NCBI RefSeq assembly: GCF_016428645.1
Contig: NZ_JAELXW010000076.1
Span: 1 to 48,481 of the forward strand
Direction of reading: 5' to 3'
Origin: Glycomyces salinus
GTDB taxonomy: Bacteria; Actinomycetota; Actinomycetes; Mycobacteriales; Micromonosporaceae
Length of the DNA: 48,481 nt
The translations under genes were made by a program, and so were the position numbers. The notes beneath the pieces were generated by a model, which was not told where the DNA came from, searched no databases, and saw only the letters and a program-made list of their open reading frames with translations. Below, piece by piece: positions 1 to 9,002 of the stretch (positions are counted from its first letter, which is position 1; every line of letters begins with the position of its first letter).

Positions 1-36
1 CGGCTCAGGCGCTGTCGCCCGGGCTTTGCCGGTGCG

Positions 37-483
37 TCAGCCGATCAGGCCGTTGGAGTCGTCGATCTGGGTGACGTCCTTGACGTTGCACTTGGCGGAG
101 TTGCCGAGCACGCCGGTGGCGTAGCCGCCGATGCCGCCCATGGCGTCGACGCAGCGGGCGTCGACGTGGACCAGCGGGGCGCCGTAGGAGGCGACCAGGG
201 CCGACTGCTTGTCGTGGAAGACTGCGTCACCGTAGGAGCTGCCGAAGTCGCCCGAGCTGTTCGAGCCCTCGGAGTCGCCCATGTCGTGCCCGTTGCCCTC
301 GGTCATGCCCCAGGTGACACCGGCCTCGGAGGTCACGGCGTTGAGCACCGCGCCCGCGTCGTCGGTGACCGGAGCGATCGCCTCGGCGGCGTCGGAGAAC
401 TCCGCGGCGGCGGCGGGGGTCGCCATCGCGGCCGCGGCAGCGGCGCCGGTCACAATGGACGCGAAGGTGCGTGAAACGTTCAT
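37..483 (-). CDS. Small secreted Ala-rich protein, possibly rodlin-like
   Basis: A 148-residue protein with an N-terminal signal peptide (Ala-rich core ending near ATPAAAAEF) and a mature part of about 120 residues rich in Gly, Ser and Asp. The mature part carries only two cysteines (in DARCVD and AKCNVK), about 25 residues apart, which could form one disulfide. The size, secretion signal and cysteine pair recall actinomycete rodlins, but I see no decisive motif, so this is a weak inference. The ATG at 483 is preceded by purine-rich AGGAAAGG and AAGGA. It lies downstream of the FUSC gene on the same strand, 164 bp away, with its own candidate promoter. Nothing else shows its role. Confidence 0.7.
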   Translation of the reverse strand: MNVSRTFASIVTGAAAAAAMATPAAAAEFSDAAEAIAPVTDDAGAVLNAVTSEAGVTWGMTEGNGHDMGDSEGSNSSGDFGSSYGDAVFHDKQSALVASYGAPLVHVDARCVDAMGGIGGYATGVLGNSAKCNVKDVTQIDDSNGLIG

Positions 484-519
484 TCCTTTTTGGCCCTTTC
501 CTGTCGGTAAGCCTACTTC

Positions 520-547
520 GACATATTCAACGAGAAAAGGATCACAA
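520..547 (-). promoter_or_regulatory. Candidate promoter of the small secreted protein gene
   Basis: On the minus strand TTGTGA (542-547) and TATGTC (520-525) are separated by 16 nt in an unusually A+T-rich stretch, about 37 nt before the ATG. By-eye call only. Confidence 0.35.
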
Positions 548-647
548 GGATACGGGTATAAGGGACATTCTTCGCTACTCGACCGCACTTCCGGCGGGAA
601 GAAAGAGCCTGTCGACACCGATCCTCGGAAACGGCGCGCCACTCGAT

Positions 648-2729
648 TCAGCGCCGGTGCCAGTCGGCCATAAGGTGGCCGGCGTCGTCCAGGGCCTCGA
701 TCAGGTTGTCTATCTCCCACCGGAGCACGCTGCGGCGGGCCCGGGTCTCGGCGTCCCCATCGGCCAGCTGCCCGTCGAGCCTCCTGGCCGCCTCCTCCAG
801 ATCCACCGGCAGCGGGGGATCCTCGCCCCTGGCCAAGGCCGCCAGACGGCGGTAGGCCGCGTCGACGGCCTGTGAGAAGTCGTCCACCCCCGGCAGGCCC
901 TCGGCCTCCCCGCGCCCCACGCTCGCGTTGATCGCCACCAGCGCCCGCGCCGCCCGCGACAGCGCGGCCTCGGCGCCCACCGCGTCGGCCGACAGCGGGC
1001 CGGGACCGGCCACCGGCTCGGCCTTGGCCTGGTCGGCCGCCGTGGCCAGCGCCGCCCGCTTGTCGCGCACTTCGTCGATCACGGCGTGCATGAGCTTCGC
1101 GTCGTAGTCGGCCGGGTGCGCCTGCCGGTCCAGGGCCAGCCGCGCGTAGTCGCTGTAGCCGTCGACCAGGTCGGCGACCCGGTCGCGGAGCCTGCGGGTC
1201 TGCCAGGTCGGCATCAGCATGTAGAACACGATCGACAGCGACGCGCCCAGCGCGGTCGAGGAGGCCCGGTCGACGGCCGCGCCCAGCGCGTCGTCGCCCG
1301 ACAGGTCGATCTGGAAGACCGTGAACCCGGCCACGGCGGCGGCGAACACCAGCATCGACACCGGCCGCGACGCGTACGCCAGCAGCGCGAACGCCAGCAC
1401 CACCAGGCTCAGCGCCATCGCCTGATGCGGAATGACCAGGCTCAGCAGCGAGGCTGCGACCACGCCGCCGAACGTCCCGACCGCCCGGGTCACCCCGCGC
1501 GTGAGCGTCCCGGCGAAGTCGGCCTGGAGCACCAGCCACGCCGTCAGCGGGATCCAGTAGCCGTGCCCGAACGGCCAGGCCACGCCGACCGCCGTCGCCA
1601 AGGCGATCACCCCGGCGCGCCGCAGCGAGTGGTGCACGACCGGGTCCGACCAGCGCAGCCGCGCCGCCAGCTGCGCGATCGACTCCCGCACCTGGCTGCG
1701 CGCGTACCGCAGCGCCGGGTCGGCCACCACCTCGTCGGAGCCGGTGGCGATCCGCGCCGCGTAGCCCTCGGTGTCGTGCAGGACCCGCAGCAAGCCGCTG
1801 ATCTCGACCGGGATCGTGCCGGTGGAGGTCGCGACCGGGTTCTGCGCCAGCCCCTCGAGCAGTTCGTCCCAGTCGAGGGCGACCGGGCGCTTGGCGGTGA
1901 TCTCGGCGGCGAAGTGCCGCAGCAGGCGGGCGGCCAGCCGCAGGGCCTCGGACTGGAACTCGACGGTGTCGGAGTCGCGCGCGTTCGCCCTGGCCCTGGC
2001 CGAGGCGACCCGTCCGATCGCGGTCGAGATCGCGTACATCTGGGAACGGGCGTCCACGATCGCGCTCGGCAGCGCCCGCCGCCGGTCCAGCTCCCTGGCG
2101 GCCTCGGCGAGGGCCTCGGTTCGGAACGGCACGTCGACGTCGTCGGCCAGCGCCTCGGCGTCGTCGGCCAGCGACCGCCATGCCCCGGCCAGGATGCGCC
2201 GGTCCTCGGCCCACCGGTAGCGCGGCGGCAGCAGCGCCATGAGCGCCTGCACGGCCCCGCCGCCGCACACCGCGATCGCGGCGGCGAGGGCGTCGGTGTC
2301 GGCCACCAGGTGGCTCGCGAGGAAGAACGCCAGGCCCGAGACCGTCAGCGTCACCCCGGTCGCGTTCGAGACCGAGCCGAGGAAGGTCAGCGCCGCCGCG
2401 TAGACGGCCGCGGCCGCCACCAGCGGCACCGGGTGATCGATCGCGCCCAGCGCCACCCCGCCGGCCCCGACCAGACCGATCAGCAGCGGCAGGCCAGGTT
2501 CGGTGCGGGTCCCGGGCGTGAGCAGCCCGACCCCGCCCAGCCAGGCCCCGATGACCGCGGCCGCGCCCCAGCCGGGGACGTCCAGCGCCTGCACCACGAC
2601 CATCGCCACGGCGATCCCGCAGGCGGCGCGCACGGCCAGCACCGGGGCGGCCTCCCCGGGCGTCCAGGCGCGCAGGTCGTGGCCGACCCGCCTGAACGAC
2701 TCCGCGATCCCCGGATTGAGCACACGCAC
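648..2729 (-). CDS. FUSC family inner-membrane protein (aromatic acid/drug exporter-like)
   Basis: A 693-residue membrane protein with two hydrophobic blocks, roughly residues 28-165 and 370-500, each with several transmembrane helices. Long charged cytoplasmic segments lie between and after them. This duplicated layout is that of the fusaric acid resistance (FUSC/YccS-like) family. The second block holds [18 protein letters not shown] followed by [14 protein letters not shown], close to the family signature around the WxxLT and RxxGTxxG motifs. Family members are linked to efflux of aromatic acids or toxic compounds; the substrate here is unknown. The GTG at 2729 is the longest start. A GTG at 2723 lies 6 nt after a TAGCCT box and would be a leaderless start. 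It is divergent from guaA. Confidence 0.85.
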   Translation of the reverse strand: MRVLNPGIAESFRRVGHDLRAWTPGEAAPVLAVRAACGIAVAMVVVQALDVPGWGAAAVIGAWLGGVGLLTPGTRTEPGLPLLIGLVGAGGVALGAIDHPVPLVAAAAVYAAALTFLGSVSNATGVTLTVSGLAFFLASHLVADTDALAAAIAVCGGGAVQALMALLPPRYRWAEDRRILAGAWRSLADDAEALADDVDVPFRTEALAEAARELDRRRALPSAIVDARSQMYAISTAIGRVASARARANARDSDTVEFQSEALRLAARLLRHFAAEITAKRPVALDWDELLEGLAQNPVATSTGTIPVEISGLLRVLHDTEGYAARIATGSDEVVADPALRYARSQVRESIAQLAARLRWSDPVVHHSLRRAGVIALATAVGVAWPFGHGYWIPLTAWLVLQADFAGTLTRGVTRAVGTFGGVVAASLLSLVIPHQAMALSLVVLAFALLAYASRPVSMLVFAAAVAGFTVFQIDLSGDDALGAAVDRASSTALGASLSIVFYMLMPTWQTRRLRDRVADLVDGYSDYARLALDRQAHPADYDAKLMHAVIDEVRDKRAALATAADQAKAEPVAGPGPLSADAVGAEAALSRAARALVAINASVGRGEAEGLPGVDDFSQAVDAAYRRLAALARGEDPPLPVDLEEAARRLDGQLADGDAETRARRSVLRWEIDNLIEALDDAGHLMADWHRR

Positions 2730-2774
2730 AGGCTAGCCGCGCCTCCCGGTGTGAGCACGGGTACCAAGTACCCT
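2730..2774. promoter_or_regulatory. Divergent promoters for the FUSC gene and guaA (leaderless-type -10 boxes)
   Basis: Plus strand: TACCCT at 2769-2774 lies 6 nt before the guaA ATG. Minus strand: TAGCCT (2730-2735) lies 6 nt before the GTG at 2723. TAnnnT immediately upstream of a start codon is the usual layout of leaderless actinobacterial transcripts. guaA has no Shine-Dalgarno sequence (GGTGGC only). Confidence 0.5.
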
Positions 2775-2780
2775 GGTGGC

Positions 2781-4325
2781 ATGCAACAACCGGTGCTGGT
2801 GGTCGACTTCGGGGCCCAATACGCGCAGCTGATCGCCCGGCGGGTCCGGGAGGCCCACGTCTACTCCGAGATCGTGGCCTCCACGATGAGCGCCGAGGAG
2901 ATGCTCGCCAAGGACCCGGCGGCGATCATCCTCTCCGGCGGACCCTCGAGCGTGTACGCCGAGAACGCCCCGCACATCGACGAGGGCGTCTACACTTCCG
3001 GGGTGCCGATCCTCGGGATCTGCTACGGCTTCCAGGCCATGGCCGCCTCGCTGGGCGGCACGGTCACCAAGACCGGGCTGTCGGAGTACGGCGGCACCGA
3101 GCTCAACGTGAGCGCCGAGTCCAGGCTCCTGGCCGGTCTGCCGGAGAAGCAGTCGGTGTGGATGAGCCACGGCGACTCGGTCACGGCCGCCCCCGCGGGG
3201 TTCGAGGTCGTCGCCTCCACCTCGGGCACGCCCGTGGCCGCCTTCGAGAACCTCGAGAAGCGCCTGGCCGGGGTCCAGTACCACCCCGAGGTCGCCCACA
3301 CCCCGCACGGCCAGGCCGTGATCAGGCACTTCCTGTACGACATCGCGGGCCTCTCGCCGTCGTGGACGAACACGGCGATCATCGACGAGCAGGTCGAGGC
3401 CATCCGCGCCCAGGTCGGCGAGAAGCAGGTCCTGTGCGCCCTCTCCGGCGGGGTCGACTCCTCGGTGGCGGCGGCCCTGGTGCACCGCGCCGTCGGCGAC
3501 CAGCTCACCTGCGTGTTCGTCGACCACGGGTTGCTGCGGGCCGGCGAGGCCGAGCAGGTCGAGAAGGACTACGTGCAGCTGACCGGCATCGACGTGCGTG
3601 CCGTGGACGCCTCCGACCAGTTCCTGACCGCGCTGGGGGGCGTGGCGGACCCCGAGGAGAAGCGCAAGATCATCGGCCGGGAGTTCATCCGCACCTTCGA
3701 GACCGCCGCCCGCGGCATCGCCGACGAGAAGGACATCGAGTTCCTGGTCCAGGGCACCCTCTACCCGGACGTGGTCGAGTCCGGCGGCGGCACCGGCACC
3801 GCGAACATCAAGAGCCACCACAACGTGGGCGGGCTCCCCGAAGACCTCCAGTTCGACCTGGTCGAACCGCTGCGGGCCCTGTTCAAGGACGAGGTCCGCG
3901 CGATCGGCCAGGAGCTGGGCCTGCCCGAGGCGATGGTCTGGCGCCACCCCTTCCCGGGGCCGGGCCTGGGCATCCGCATCATCGGCGAGGTCACCCGCGA
4001 GCGGCTGGACCTGCTGCGCGCGGCCGACGCGATCGCCCGCGCCGAGCTGACCGCCGCCGGGCTCGACCGCTCGGTCTGGCAGTTCCCGGTGGTCCTGCTG
4101 GCGGACGTGCGCTCCGTCGGCGTCCAAGGCGACGGCCGCACCTACGGCCACCCGGTGGTGCTGCGCCCGGTGACCAGCGAGGACGCCATGACCGCCGACT
4201 GGTCGCGGCTGCCGTACGAGCTGCTGTCGAAGATCTCCACGCGCATCACCAACGAGGTGCCCGAGATCAACCGGGTGGTGCTGGACGTCACCTCCAAGCC
4301 GCCGGGCACGATCGAATGGGAATAG
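2781..4325 (+). CDS. guaA: GMP synthase (glutamine-hydrolysing)
   Basis: Converts XMP to GMP with ATP and glutamine, the last step of guanine nucleotide synthesis. The 514-residue length is normal. The N-terminal class I glutamine amidotransferase domain shows the nucleophile in [10 protein letters not shown] and the His-Glu pair in QYHPEVAHT. The ATP pyrophosphatase domain has the P-loop [11 protein letters not shown]. The C-terminal dimerisation domain ends with the family motif around residues [12 protein letters not shown] and PPGTIEWE. The ATG at 2781 is chosen because the amidotransferase fold starts at [15 protein letters not shown] and a TACCCT box sits 6 nt upstream. The next gene starts 31 bp downstream with its own promoter-like box. 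Confidence 0.98.
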   Translation: MQQPVLVVDFGAQYAQLIARRVREAHVYSEIVASTMSAEEMLAKDPAAIILSGGPSSVYAENAPHIDEGVYTSGVPILGICYGFQAMAASLGGTVTKTGLSEYGGTELNVSAESRLLAGLPEKQSVWMSHGDSVTAAPAGFEVVASTSGTPVAAFENLEKRLAGVQYHPEVAHTPHGQAVIRHFLYDIAGLSPSWTNTAIIDEQVEAIRAQVGEKQVLCALSGGVDSSVAAALVHRAVGDQLTCVFVDHGLLRAGEAEQVEKDYVQLTGIDVRAVDASDQFLTALGGVADPEEKRKIIGREFIRTFETAARGIADEKDIEFLVQGTLYPDVVESGGGTGTANIKSHHNVGGLPEDLQFDLVEPLRALFKDEVRAIGQELGLPEAMVWRHPFPGPGLGIRIIGEVTRERLDLLRAADAIARAELTAAGLDRSVWQFPVVLLADVRSVGVQGDGRTYGHPVVLRPVTSEDAMTADWSRLPYELLSKISTRITNEVPEINRVVLDVTSKPPGTIEWE

Positions 4326-4344
4326 GCATTCCTTGAAGAGGTCG

Positions 4345-4350
4345 TACAGT
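4345..4350 (+). promoter_or_regulatory. Leaderless-type -10 box of the tandem Nudix gene
   Basis: TACAGT followed by 6 nt (TGAGGG) and ATG. The purine run could also serve as a very short ribosome site, so leaderless translation is likely but not certain. Confidence 0.45.
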
Positions 4351-4356
4351 TGAGGG

Positions 4357-5280
4357 ATGCAATTCCGGATAGCTGCGTACGGGGAGGTACGTGACGAGAA
4401 CGGACGGCTCCTGCTCACCCGCCGCGACCGCACGGGCCGCGGACCGGGCCCCTGGCACCTGCCAGGAGGCGTCATCGACCACGGGGAGCCTCCAGCGCGC
4501 GCCGCAGGGCGTCTGGTGCGCGAGCACACCGGCTTCGAAGTCGAGGTGGGGGACCCCGCCGCGGCCGTAGCCGTCGCCAGGCGCGGCACGCACACCAACG
4601 CCATCATCTACCGGGCCGCCCCCGCCCCGGGCGGGCCGGACCCGGCCTCGGTCGCCGGCGACGAGGCCGTCGAATGGGTCGACCCGGCCGAGGCCGCGGC
4701 CGATCCGCACTCGCCGTTCGTGTCGGCCTGCCTCGGGCTGGCCGACGACCGGCTGGCCGGGCGGGTCGACAAGTCGCCCACCGAGTTGCGCCCGACCCCG
4801 CCCACCAAGGCCAAGAAGGGGCGCCGCCGCCGCGGACAGCGCTTCGGCGCCTACGGGGTCGTCGCCGACGCGGCCGGGCGGATCCTCCTGGCCCGCATCT
4901 CCGACGGCTATCCGGGCGGGGGCACCTGGCACCTGCCCGGGGGCGGGGTCGACTTCGGCGAGGCGCCCGAGGCCGCGGTCTTCCGCGAGATCTACGAGGA
5001 GACCGGCCAGGACGCCCGCGTGGGCGAGCTGCTCAACGTCACCTCGTTCCGGCACCGCCGCGCGATCGGGCCCGAAGGCTACCCGCTCGACTGGCACGGG
5101 GTCCGCGCGATCTACTCGGCGACCGTCCCCGACCCATCGGCGGCCCAGGTGGTCGAGGCCGCGGGGGGCTCGACCAGCGAGTCCCGCTGGTTCGACGCCG
5201 ACCGCCTGGCCGACCTGCCGCTGTCGGCGGCGGTCGAGGACGCGCTCCAAGTGGTCGATGTGACCAAGCTCGCCGCCTGA
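4357..5280 (+). CDS. Tandem-domain Nudix hydrolase
   Basis: A 307-residue protein with two Nudix folds joined by a basic linker near residues 150-160 (KAKKGRRRRGQR). The C-terminal domain has an intact Nudix box: GGGVDFGEAPEAAVF followed by REIYEETGQ, with all catalytic glutamates. The N-terminal domain has the same spacing (GGVIDHGEPPARAAG then RLVREHTGF), but the RExxEE glutamates are changed to L and H, so that half probably does not catalyse. The substrate cannot be named from sequence; nucleoside diphosphate derivatives are the family norm. It stands alone between guaA and a convergent NACHT gene. I see no terminator-like stem in the short gap after the stop. Confidence 0.88.
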   Translation: MQFRIAAYGEVRDENGRLLLTRRDRTGRGPGPWHLPGGVIDHGEPPARAAGRLVREHTGFEVEVGDPAAAVAVARRGTHTNAIIYRAAPAPGGPDPASVAGDEAVEWVDPAEAAADPHSPFVSACLGLADDRLAGRVDKSPTELRPTPPTKAKKGRRRRGQRFGAYGVVADAAGRILLARISDGYPGGGTWHLPGGGVDFGEAPEAAVFREIYEETGQDARVGELLNVTSFRHRRAIGPEGYPLDWHGVRAIYSATVPDPSAAQVVEAAGGSTSESRWFDADRLADLPLSAAVEDALQVVDVTKLAA

Positions 5281-5331
5281 GCGGGTATTGGTCCGTTCGG
5301 GGCGCGACTCACGCCGAGGCGGCCGGACCGG

Positions 5332-7296
5332 TCAGGTGGCCGCATCGGAAGGGCCGATGACTCCGGGCGGCTCCGGTTCTTCGATTCCGCCGCGGGGCTC
5401 TCGGGGCACCGGAGCACGGCGGTCGTGCCATCGGGGGATCGAACTGGCGATGCTCGCGTGCCGCCAAGCGTAGGTGCCGCCCGCCTGCAGCCGCAGGATG
5501 CCGTGGGTATGGGCTTCCTCCAGGAAGGCCATGGTTCTCCACGGCAGCCGTCCGTCGAGCGCCAGCAGCGCCAGCGCCATGCCGTAGTGGACGAATGCCG
5601 CGGCTCCCGCCTTGCCGCCCTGGAGCGCGAGCAGCCACGGCAGACCGTATAGCAGACCACCGGCCAGGCCCGCGGTCACCCCGAACACGATGCCCATCCA
5701 CGTGTGCTCAGCGATCAGGACACCGACGATCAGGCACGGCGCTCCGTAGGCCAGGGCGAAGACGTACCCCACCCGGAAGTCCCGCTTGAGCAGGCTCTGC
5801 GGTGTCGTCGCCCGCGGGAGCGCGTCGGGCGTGGTGAACGCGTAGATGCTGCCGACCGGGATCGCGAACGCCAGCGCGAGCGGCAGGCCGGTCTTCGGGC
5901 CGAACGCGACCGAGCAGACCAGGGCCGCCACGGCGTAGACGAACAGGGCGCTCTTCAGCGCCGATTTCCACCGGTCGCGGGAGATCTGCACCATGAGCTC
6001 GGACGGCGGGGGCGGATCGTTCTTGTAGGCGAAGTATCCGAGCGCGATGGCGAGGGGCGAACTGAGGACGCCGCCGATCGGGTAGGCCGCGGCCGGGGGT
6101 ATACCCGTGCGGTCCAGGAGTCCACCGATGCCGAGGCCGACCGAGATCAGAGGCAGAAGCGCGCCCAGGGCACCCGCCGCGATCCTGGTCGGCTTGCGCA
6201 CCAGCAGCGAGAACTCCCACCAGGCGATCGGTGGTCTCGGTGCGGTCGCGGAGCGGCCGGAGAGGGTCGCGAGCCAGCGCATGGCCTCGGCGCGGCGGAG
6301 CTTGCCGACCTTCCGTTCCGAGGTCCCGATCTGCTCTTTGAATCGGGTCGGCGCGAAGTTGAGCAGGATGTTCTCGCGCAGCGAGTCGACATCGCCGAAG
6401 GCCAGCAGCGCCCGCGGATCGGACCGGTCCGACTCGACACCGTGCACCTTGGTCACCAGCGACAGAAGCAGCGGGGTGGAGAGCGCGGACGCCAGCGCGG
6501 TCCCCGGCCGGACCGAATCGAGCACCGCCGCCCACGGCTCGGCGTCCGGATTGTCGGCGTTCTCGCCGATGTAGCGGATGATGTCCTCGGGCCCGAGTCC
6601 GCTGAGCGAGACGACCACCGTGTCGCGTTGGCGAACGACGCCCTGCGCGGCCTGGTGGAACTCGGCTTCGCGGGAGGAGAGGATGAGGCCCGGGAGGTTC
6701 ACGCCTCCGGTGGCGATCTGACTGAGGACCGATCGTCGCTGGCGGACGGCCTCTTCTTCGCGCCGGCGTTCTCGCTCGGCGTGGTCGTGTGCTTTGCCGT
6801 CCCATGCCCGCGGCAACTGCCCGGGGATCTCGTCGAGCGCGTCGAGTATCGGCAGGATCAGCTTCTCTGACACCAAGCGCTTGGGCATGTCCTTGCCGTA
6901 CTCGGGGGCCTTGAGCCAGGTGTGCTGCTCGGCAAGCTGCGAGGCGAGCCAGTCCTCCAGCGGTTCGTCCGGGTCCCAGTTGCAGAGAGGGACGATCACC
7001 GGGACCGGTGCGGGCCCGTCGTCGACCGCGCGACTCCGCCTGAGGAGCGAAAGGAGCATGTAGATCGTGGATGAGGTCTTGCCGGACTCGGGCCTGCCGA
7101 CAACCATGATCGTTCGCGTCCCGTCCTCGTCGAGGAGGGCGGGGAGATCGGTCAGGGTTCCGCTGCGTTCGCCGACCGTCCCGCTGCGTCCGGGGACGGT
7201 GCTCCAGGGGACCTCTATCGGGTGGTTTCGTTTGGGGTCGAATCCGAGCAGGATGGCCTCGGTGGCCCACTGCGCCTCGATGGCCCGGGTGAGCAT
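5332..7296 (-). CDS. Membrane-anchored NACHT-domain NTPase
   Basis: A 654-residue STAND-type ATPase. Residues 60-300 form the NTPase: Walker A GRPESGKTS at 67-75, Walker B LILPILDALDE at about 146-156, and a sensor-like SSREAEF near 215. Residues about 355-590 hold at least six hydrophobic segments. The tail has a conserved-looking block (FLEEAHTHGILRLQ then TYAWRHASI) that I recognise from actinomycete NACHT-membrane proteins. Some prokaryotic NACHT proteins act in antiphage defence; that role here is inference. ATG 7296 is the first possible start in frame: the upstream frame has no ATG, GTG or TTG back to a stop. It has no evident partner gene; psd lies 238 bp upstream on the same strand. 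Confidence 0.85.
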   Translation of the reverse strand: MLTRAIEAQWATEAILLGFDPKRNHPIEVPWSTVPGRSGTVGERSGTLTDLPALLDEDGTRTIMVVGRPESGKTSSTIYMLLSLLRRSRAVDDGPAPVPVIVPLCNWDPDEPLEDWLASQLAEQHTWLKAPEYGKDMPKRLVSEKLILPILDALDEIPGQLPRAWDGKAHDHAERERRREEEAVRQRRSVLSQIATGGVNLPGLILSSREAEFHQAAQGVVRQRDTVVVSLSGLGPEDIIRYIGENADNPDAEPWAAVLDSVRPGTALASALSTPLLLSLVTKVHGVESDRSDPRALLAFGDVDSLRENILLNFAPTRFKEQIGTSERKVGKLRRAEAMRWLATLSGRSATAPRPPIAWWEFSLLVRKPTRIAAGALGALLPLISVGLGIGGLLDRTGIPPAAAYPIGGVLSSPLAIALGYFAYKNDPPPPSELMVQISRDRWKSALKSALFVYAVAALVCSVAFGPKTGLPLALAFAIPVGSIYAFTTPDALPRATTPQSLLKRDFRVGYVFALAYGAPCLIVGVLIAEHTWMGIVFGVTAGLAGGLLYGLPWLLALQGGKAGAAAFVHYGMALALLALDGRLPWRTMAFLEEAHTHGILRLQAGGTYAWRHASIASSIPRWHDRRAPVPREPRGGIEEPEPPGVIGPSDAAT

Positions 7297-7534
7297 CTCC
7301 GCGGTCCCGGCCGGGCTGGTGTCGGTCGGCGCGGCGGGGGCGGTGTCGACACGGCTCGCCCCTTTCGGAGAGGCAATGACACGCCGACGGGTCGGTGTCC
7401 ACGTATTGTCTCACGGCCGATCACGTTCTGTGTGGCGGCGGAACGGCGTCAGAGGTAGAGAATGTCCAATCTCATCGGTCCGGTCGACCAGGTCGCATCA
7501 GCCGGATCCGGCTCGCCGGACGGGACTAGGACGC

Positions 7535-8785
7535 TCAGATCCAGCGGGCCAGGATCGTCTCGCCGCCGCGGATCGGCTCGCCGGGCGCGACCTCGGCCTC
7601 GGCGGCTCCGGCCGGGAGGTAGACGTCGGTGCGGGAGCCGAACCGGATCAGGCCGAACCGCTCGCCCTTGGCCAGGGCCGCCCCGACCTTCGTGCGGTTG
7701 ACGATCCGCCTGGCCACCACGCCGGTGCGCTGGGCGATCACGACCCGGCCCCGCGGGGTGTCCAGGACCGTGAAGCAGGCGGCGTTGTGCTCCGACTTGG
7801 GGTTCGTGGCGGGCGCGTAGCCGCCCTTCTCGGCGAAGACGTCGGCGACCTCCCCGGCGGCGGGGGCGCGGTTGATGTGCACGTCGGTCACCGACAGGTG
7901 CGCCGAGATCCGCAGCCACTCGGACCCGGCCGTGCCGGTGGCCGCGCCGAACCGCTCGTCGAAGACGGTCTCGATCGCCGCGATGCGGCCGTCGGAGGCG
8001 GCCGTGACCGCTTCGGGCTCGTCGTCCTCGCCTCGCAGGTCGGCCTCGCGCTGCGGGTCGCGGAAGAACGCCGCCGCCGGGATCGCGGCGGCCGCCGGGA
8101 TCAGCCAGGCCCTCGACTTCGGACGGACCTTCTTGGTCAGCCAGGCCGCCCCGAACAGCATTCCACCGATGATGATCCCGTTCGAATCCACGTGCAGCGC
8201 GGGCGTCACCGGGACCGAGGAGGCGCGCCAGGCCGGGGCCAGCTCCTCGGCGGGCGCGATGCCGCGCGGTCCGGTCGGGCCCTCGGCGGCCGAGCCGATG
8301 CGGAGCCGGTGGATGCGCAGGGGCGGGAAGGACCGGACGATCAGCTCGGTGCCGATGCCGTACTCGGCGACCAGTTCGGCGATCTCCTCGCGGGCCGGGG
8401 CGGTCAGGGTCGCCCCGAACGACAGCACGCCGCCGGGCAGGACCTTCTTCCGCAGGGTCTCGATGTCGGCGATGAACGCCTCGGCCTCGACGGTGACCGG
8501 CGCGGCCAGCATCACCTGCTCGGCCGGTTCGGCGGCGGCCAGGTCCGAGACGACGGTGACGTTCCCGGCCGTCCAGGAGCCCTCGGCCTCCAGGGCCGCC
8601 CGCAGGTCCTCGGCGGCCGCCGGCTCGGCGACCACCGTGAGGCCGTCGGAGGGCATGAGCGCCTCCAGCGCCGCGGTCAGGACCGGGTTCCCCCAGGCCG
8701 CTCCCACCACCAGGCCGGATTTTGGGCCGCGTCGGCGGCTGAACTCGTCGGTGATGCCGCGGGCGGCGGCTTTCGAGATCGGCAT
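7535..8785 (-). CDS. psd: Phosphatidylserine decarboxylase fused to an N-terminal methyltransferase-like domain
   Basis: The C-terminal half (about residues 205-416) is a phosphatidylserine decarboxylase proenzyme, which makes phosphatidylethanolamine at the membrane. It has the aspartate of AASDGRIAAIE, the histidine of SVTDVHINRAP, and the self-cleavage site in IRFGSRTDVYLP. Cleavage before Ser384 would give a 33-residue pyruvoyl alpha chain. A short hydrophobic stretch near residues 190-250 fits membrane attachment. The first 180 residues are not part of the usual enzyme (about 200-240 residues in related bacteria). They look like a Rossmann methyltransferase fold: LVVGAAWGNPVLTAALE, then VVAEP, then LPGGVLSFG. 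The ATG at 8785 is preferred over an upstream GTG because TATAGT lies 7 nt before it. Confidence 0.9.
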   Translation of the reverse strand: MPISKAAARGITDEFSRRRGPKSGLVVGAAWGNPVLTAALEALMPSDGLTVVAEPAAAEDLRAALEAEGSWTAGNVTVVSDLAAAEPAEQVMLAAPVTVEAEAFIADIETLRKKVLPGGVLSFGATLTAPAREEIAELVAEYGIGTELIVRSFPPLRIHRLRIGSAAEGPTGPRGIAPAEELAPAWRASSVPVTPALHVDSNGIIIGGMLFGAAWLTKKVRPKSRAWLIPAAAAIPAAAFFRDPQREADLRGEDDEPEAVTAASDGRIAAIETVFDERFGAATGTAGSEWLRISAHLSVTDVHINRAPAAGEVADVFAEKGGYAPATNPKSEHNAACFTVLDTPRGRVVIAQRTGVVARRIVNRTKVGAALAKGERFGLIRFGSRTDVYLPAGAAEAEVAPGEPIRGGETILARWI

Positions 8786-8792
8786 AACCCAG

Positions 8793-8798
8793 ACTATA
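8793..8798 (-). promoter_or_regulatory. Leaderless-type -10 box of psd
   Basis: TATAGT on the minus strand, 7 nt before ATG 8785. A GGGAGG lies 16 nt upstream of the ATG, too far to act as its ribosome site. Confidence 0.5.
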
Positions 8799-8862
8799 GA
8801 ACCTCCCGGCCGTCCCAGCTCGCCCGACGGGCGCAAAGCGAGACCGCCTCATGTGCCCGAAA

Positions 8863-8890
8863 GGGAATCGATGACCGATTTGTCATCGTA
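8863..8890 (+). promoter_or_regulatory. ECF-sigma-like promoter or operator upstream of the first thioester protein
   Basis: GGGAAT and CGTA are separated by 18 nt, similar to promoters read by ECF sigma factors of the SigR/SigE type. The spacer overlaps an inverted repeat CGATGAC-N6-GTCATCG at 8869-8888. It lies about 110 bp before the gene at 9003. Confidence 0.3.
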
Positions 8891-9002
8891 CTTTCGGAGC
8901 ATCCTGCGAATCGTTCGTACCACCGGCCGAGCCGGGGCGCGGCGCCCGGTCGTTCCCCCTTCGTACCAAGAGGATCCCTACCCCACCGGAGGCGGAAGAC
9001 CA

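Noticed and set aside
1086-2780. Very long open frame on the plus strand leading into guaA
   Set aside because: It is antisense to the FUSC gene, is Arg/Gly/Gln-rich without any domain, and exists only because of high GC. guaA itself begins at 2781.
7297-7534. Small gene between the NACHT gene and psd
   Set aside because: Open frames here have no ribosome site, no start consistent with -10 boxes and Pro/Arg-rich shadow-type translations.
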